Origin: Mycteria americana
Lineage: Eukaryota; Chordata; Aves; Ciconiiformes; Ciconiidae
Assembly (NCBI RefSeq): GCF_035582795.1
Contig: NC_134365.1
Span: 43,008,135-43,072,134, forward strand
Reading direction: 5' to 3'
DNA: 64,000 nucleotides
Both the position numbers and the translations under genes were made by a program. This document shows, piece after piece, positions 63,256-64,000 of the stretch. The first letter of the stretch is position 1, and each line of letters starts with the position of its first letter. Under the pieces are notes generated by a model. The model was given only the letters and a program-made list of their open reading frames with translations. It made no database searches and had not been told where the DNA came from.

Positions 63256-64000
63256 TACATTGCCTTTTACGTTTAGAAGACAAAAAGACGGGAAGAGAAG
63301 AAGGGTTATACTTGTGGGCGACTCCTTTCTGAAGGGAACCGAGGGTCCGATATGCCGGACGGACCCTCCTCTTAGGGAAGTCTGTTGCCTCCCTGGGGCC
63401 CGCGTGAAGGATGTCACGAGGGTACTCCCTAGCCTGGTACGGCCCTCGGACTATTACCCCCTACTGCTCTTCCATGTGGGGGGCGATGAAGCTGCAACAC
63501 GAAGTCCTAGGGCAATCAAAAGACACTTCAGGGCCTTGGGATGGCTAGTAAGGGACTCTGGAGCACAGGTTATTTTGTCCTCTCTCCTTCCAGTTCTGGG
63601 CAGTGACACTAGAAGGAACAGAGGTACCCAATCTATTAACGCATGACTCCGTGGCTGGTGTCATCGCCACGGATTTGGTTTTTTTGATAATGGGGGAGCC
63701 TACGCAGCACCAGATTTGCTGGTGTCTGATGGGATTAATCTTTCTCAAAGGGGAAAGAGAATCTTTGCTCAGGAACTTGCAGGGCTCATCGACAGAGCTT
63801 TAAACTAGACCCGAAGGGGGAGAGGGATAATATCAGGCTTGCCCGAGGGAAGCTAAGGGATGACGTGCCAAGGTTAGAGGGAGCGGGTGCTAGCGAGGGC
63901 ACTCAGCCTGTGTCTCTGAGATGTGTGGGGTACGCTGGGGCACAGCTGAAGTTGTGCAGAATTGAGCTAGGGGATACTGAGGCAATAGGAGCCAAGAGGG
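63256..64000 (+). mobile_element. CR1-type LINE, ORF1 region with SGNH-esterase-like domain (decayed, continues past the edge)
   Basis: A plus-strand frame from 63260 reads RRVILVGDSFLKGTEGPICR, REVCCLPGARVKDVTRVLPS and RPSDYYPLLLFHVGGDEA, then after an in-frame TGA (63644-63646, where a Trp codon TGG would fit) continues LRGWCHRHGFGFFDNGGAYA and LSQRGKRIFAQELAGLIDRA to TAG at 63806-63808. This matches the esterase-like ORF1 known from avian CR1 retrotransposons. The GDS nucleophile block is present (Ser at 63323-63325). In the last block the sequence is DGIN, so Asn (63737-63739) sits where SGNH enzymes usually have His. A second frame, 63805-64000, stays open to the edge and resembles the ORF1-ORF2 junction of these elements. 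The copy lies antisense in an OSBPL8 intron. Most avian CR1 copies are short 3' ends, so retaining ORF1 sequence is notable. Confidence 0.85.

Noticed and set aside
1-64000. CRISPR arrays, operons, bacterial mobile systems
   Set aside because: The sequence is a bird nuclear genome with spliced genes; no regular repeat-spacer arrays or bacterial gene clusters are present.

Overview
This window is vertebrate nuclear DNA, almost certainly from a bird. The evidence is the spliced gene structure, avian-type CR1 LINE fragments (three with the characteristic 3' terminal octamer repeats and one carrying the ORF1 esterase region), a pair of solo LTRs of a type I associate with avian endogenous retroviruses, and a BBS10-OSBPL8 gene neighbourhood like the one on human chromosome 12q21. 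I cannot name the species. The LTR type makes a non-galliform bird more likely, but that is inference.

Layout. Positions 1 to about 48,450 hold no gene I can support. This stretch has three CR1 3' ends (11262-11336, 16361-16472, 43437-43797), two solo LTRs in the same orientation with their own target-site duplications (12175-12750 and 13951-14514), short palindromes and inverted repeats, and a strong hairpin at 41229-41311. From 48,491 to 50,725 (minus strand) lies BBS10, complete in two coding exons split by an 81-nt intron. Its promoter sits in a CpG island (about 49,860-51,290). From about 51,000 to 62,157 (minus strand) lies the 3' end of OSBPL8: eight coding exons plus a long 3' UTR running back toward the BBS10 promoter. 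The 5' part of OSBPL8 continues beyond the right edge. The right end (about 63,256-64,000) is a CR1 LINE ORF1 region inserted antisense in an OSBPL8 intron.

Function. BBS10 is a chaperonin-like ciliary protein that helps assemble the BBSome. OSBPL8 (ORP8) is a tail-anchored ER lipid-transfer protein acting at ER-plasma membrane contacts. They are neighbours in tandem on the same strand, and no shared pathway is implied. The points most worth following up are the miRNA-like hairpin in the gene-free region, the stop-free in-frame mini-intron of BBS10, the very short BBS10 3' UTR, the close approach of the OSBPL8 3' end to the BBS10 promoter, and the CR1 esterase fragment. I saw no convincing new multi-gene system.
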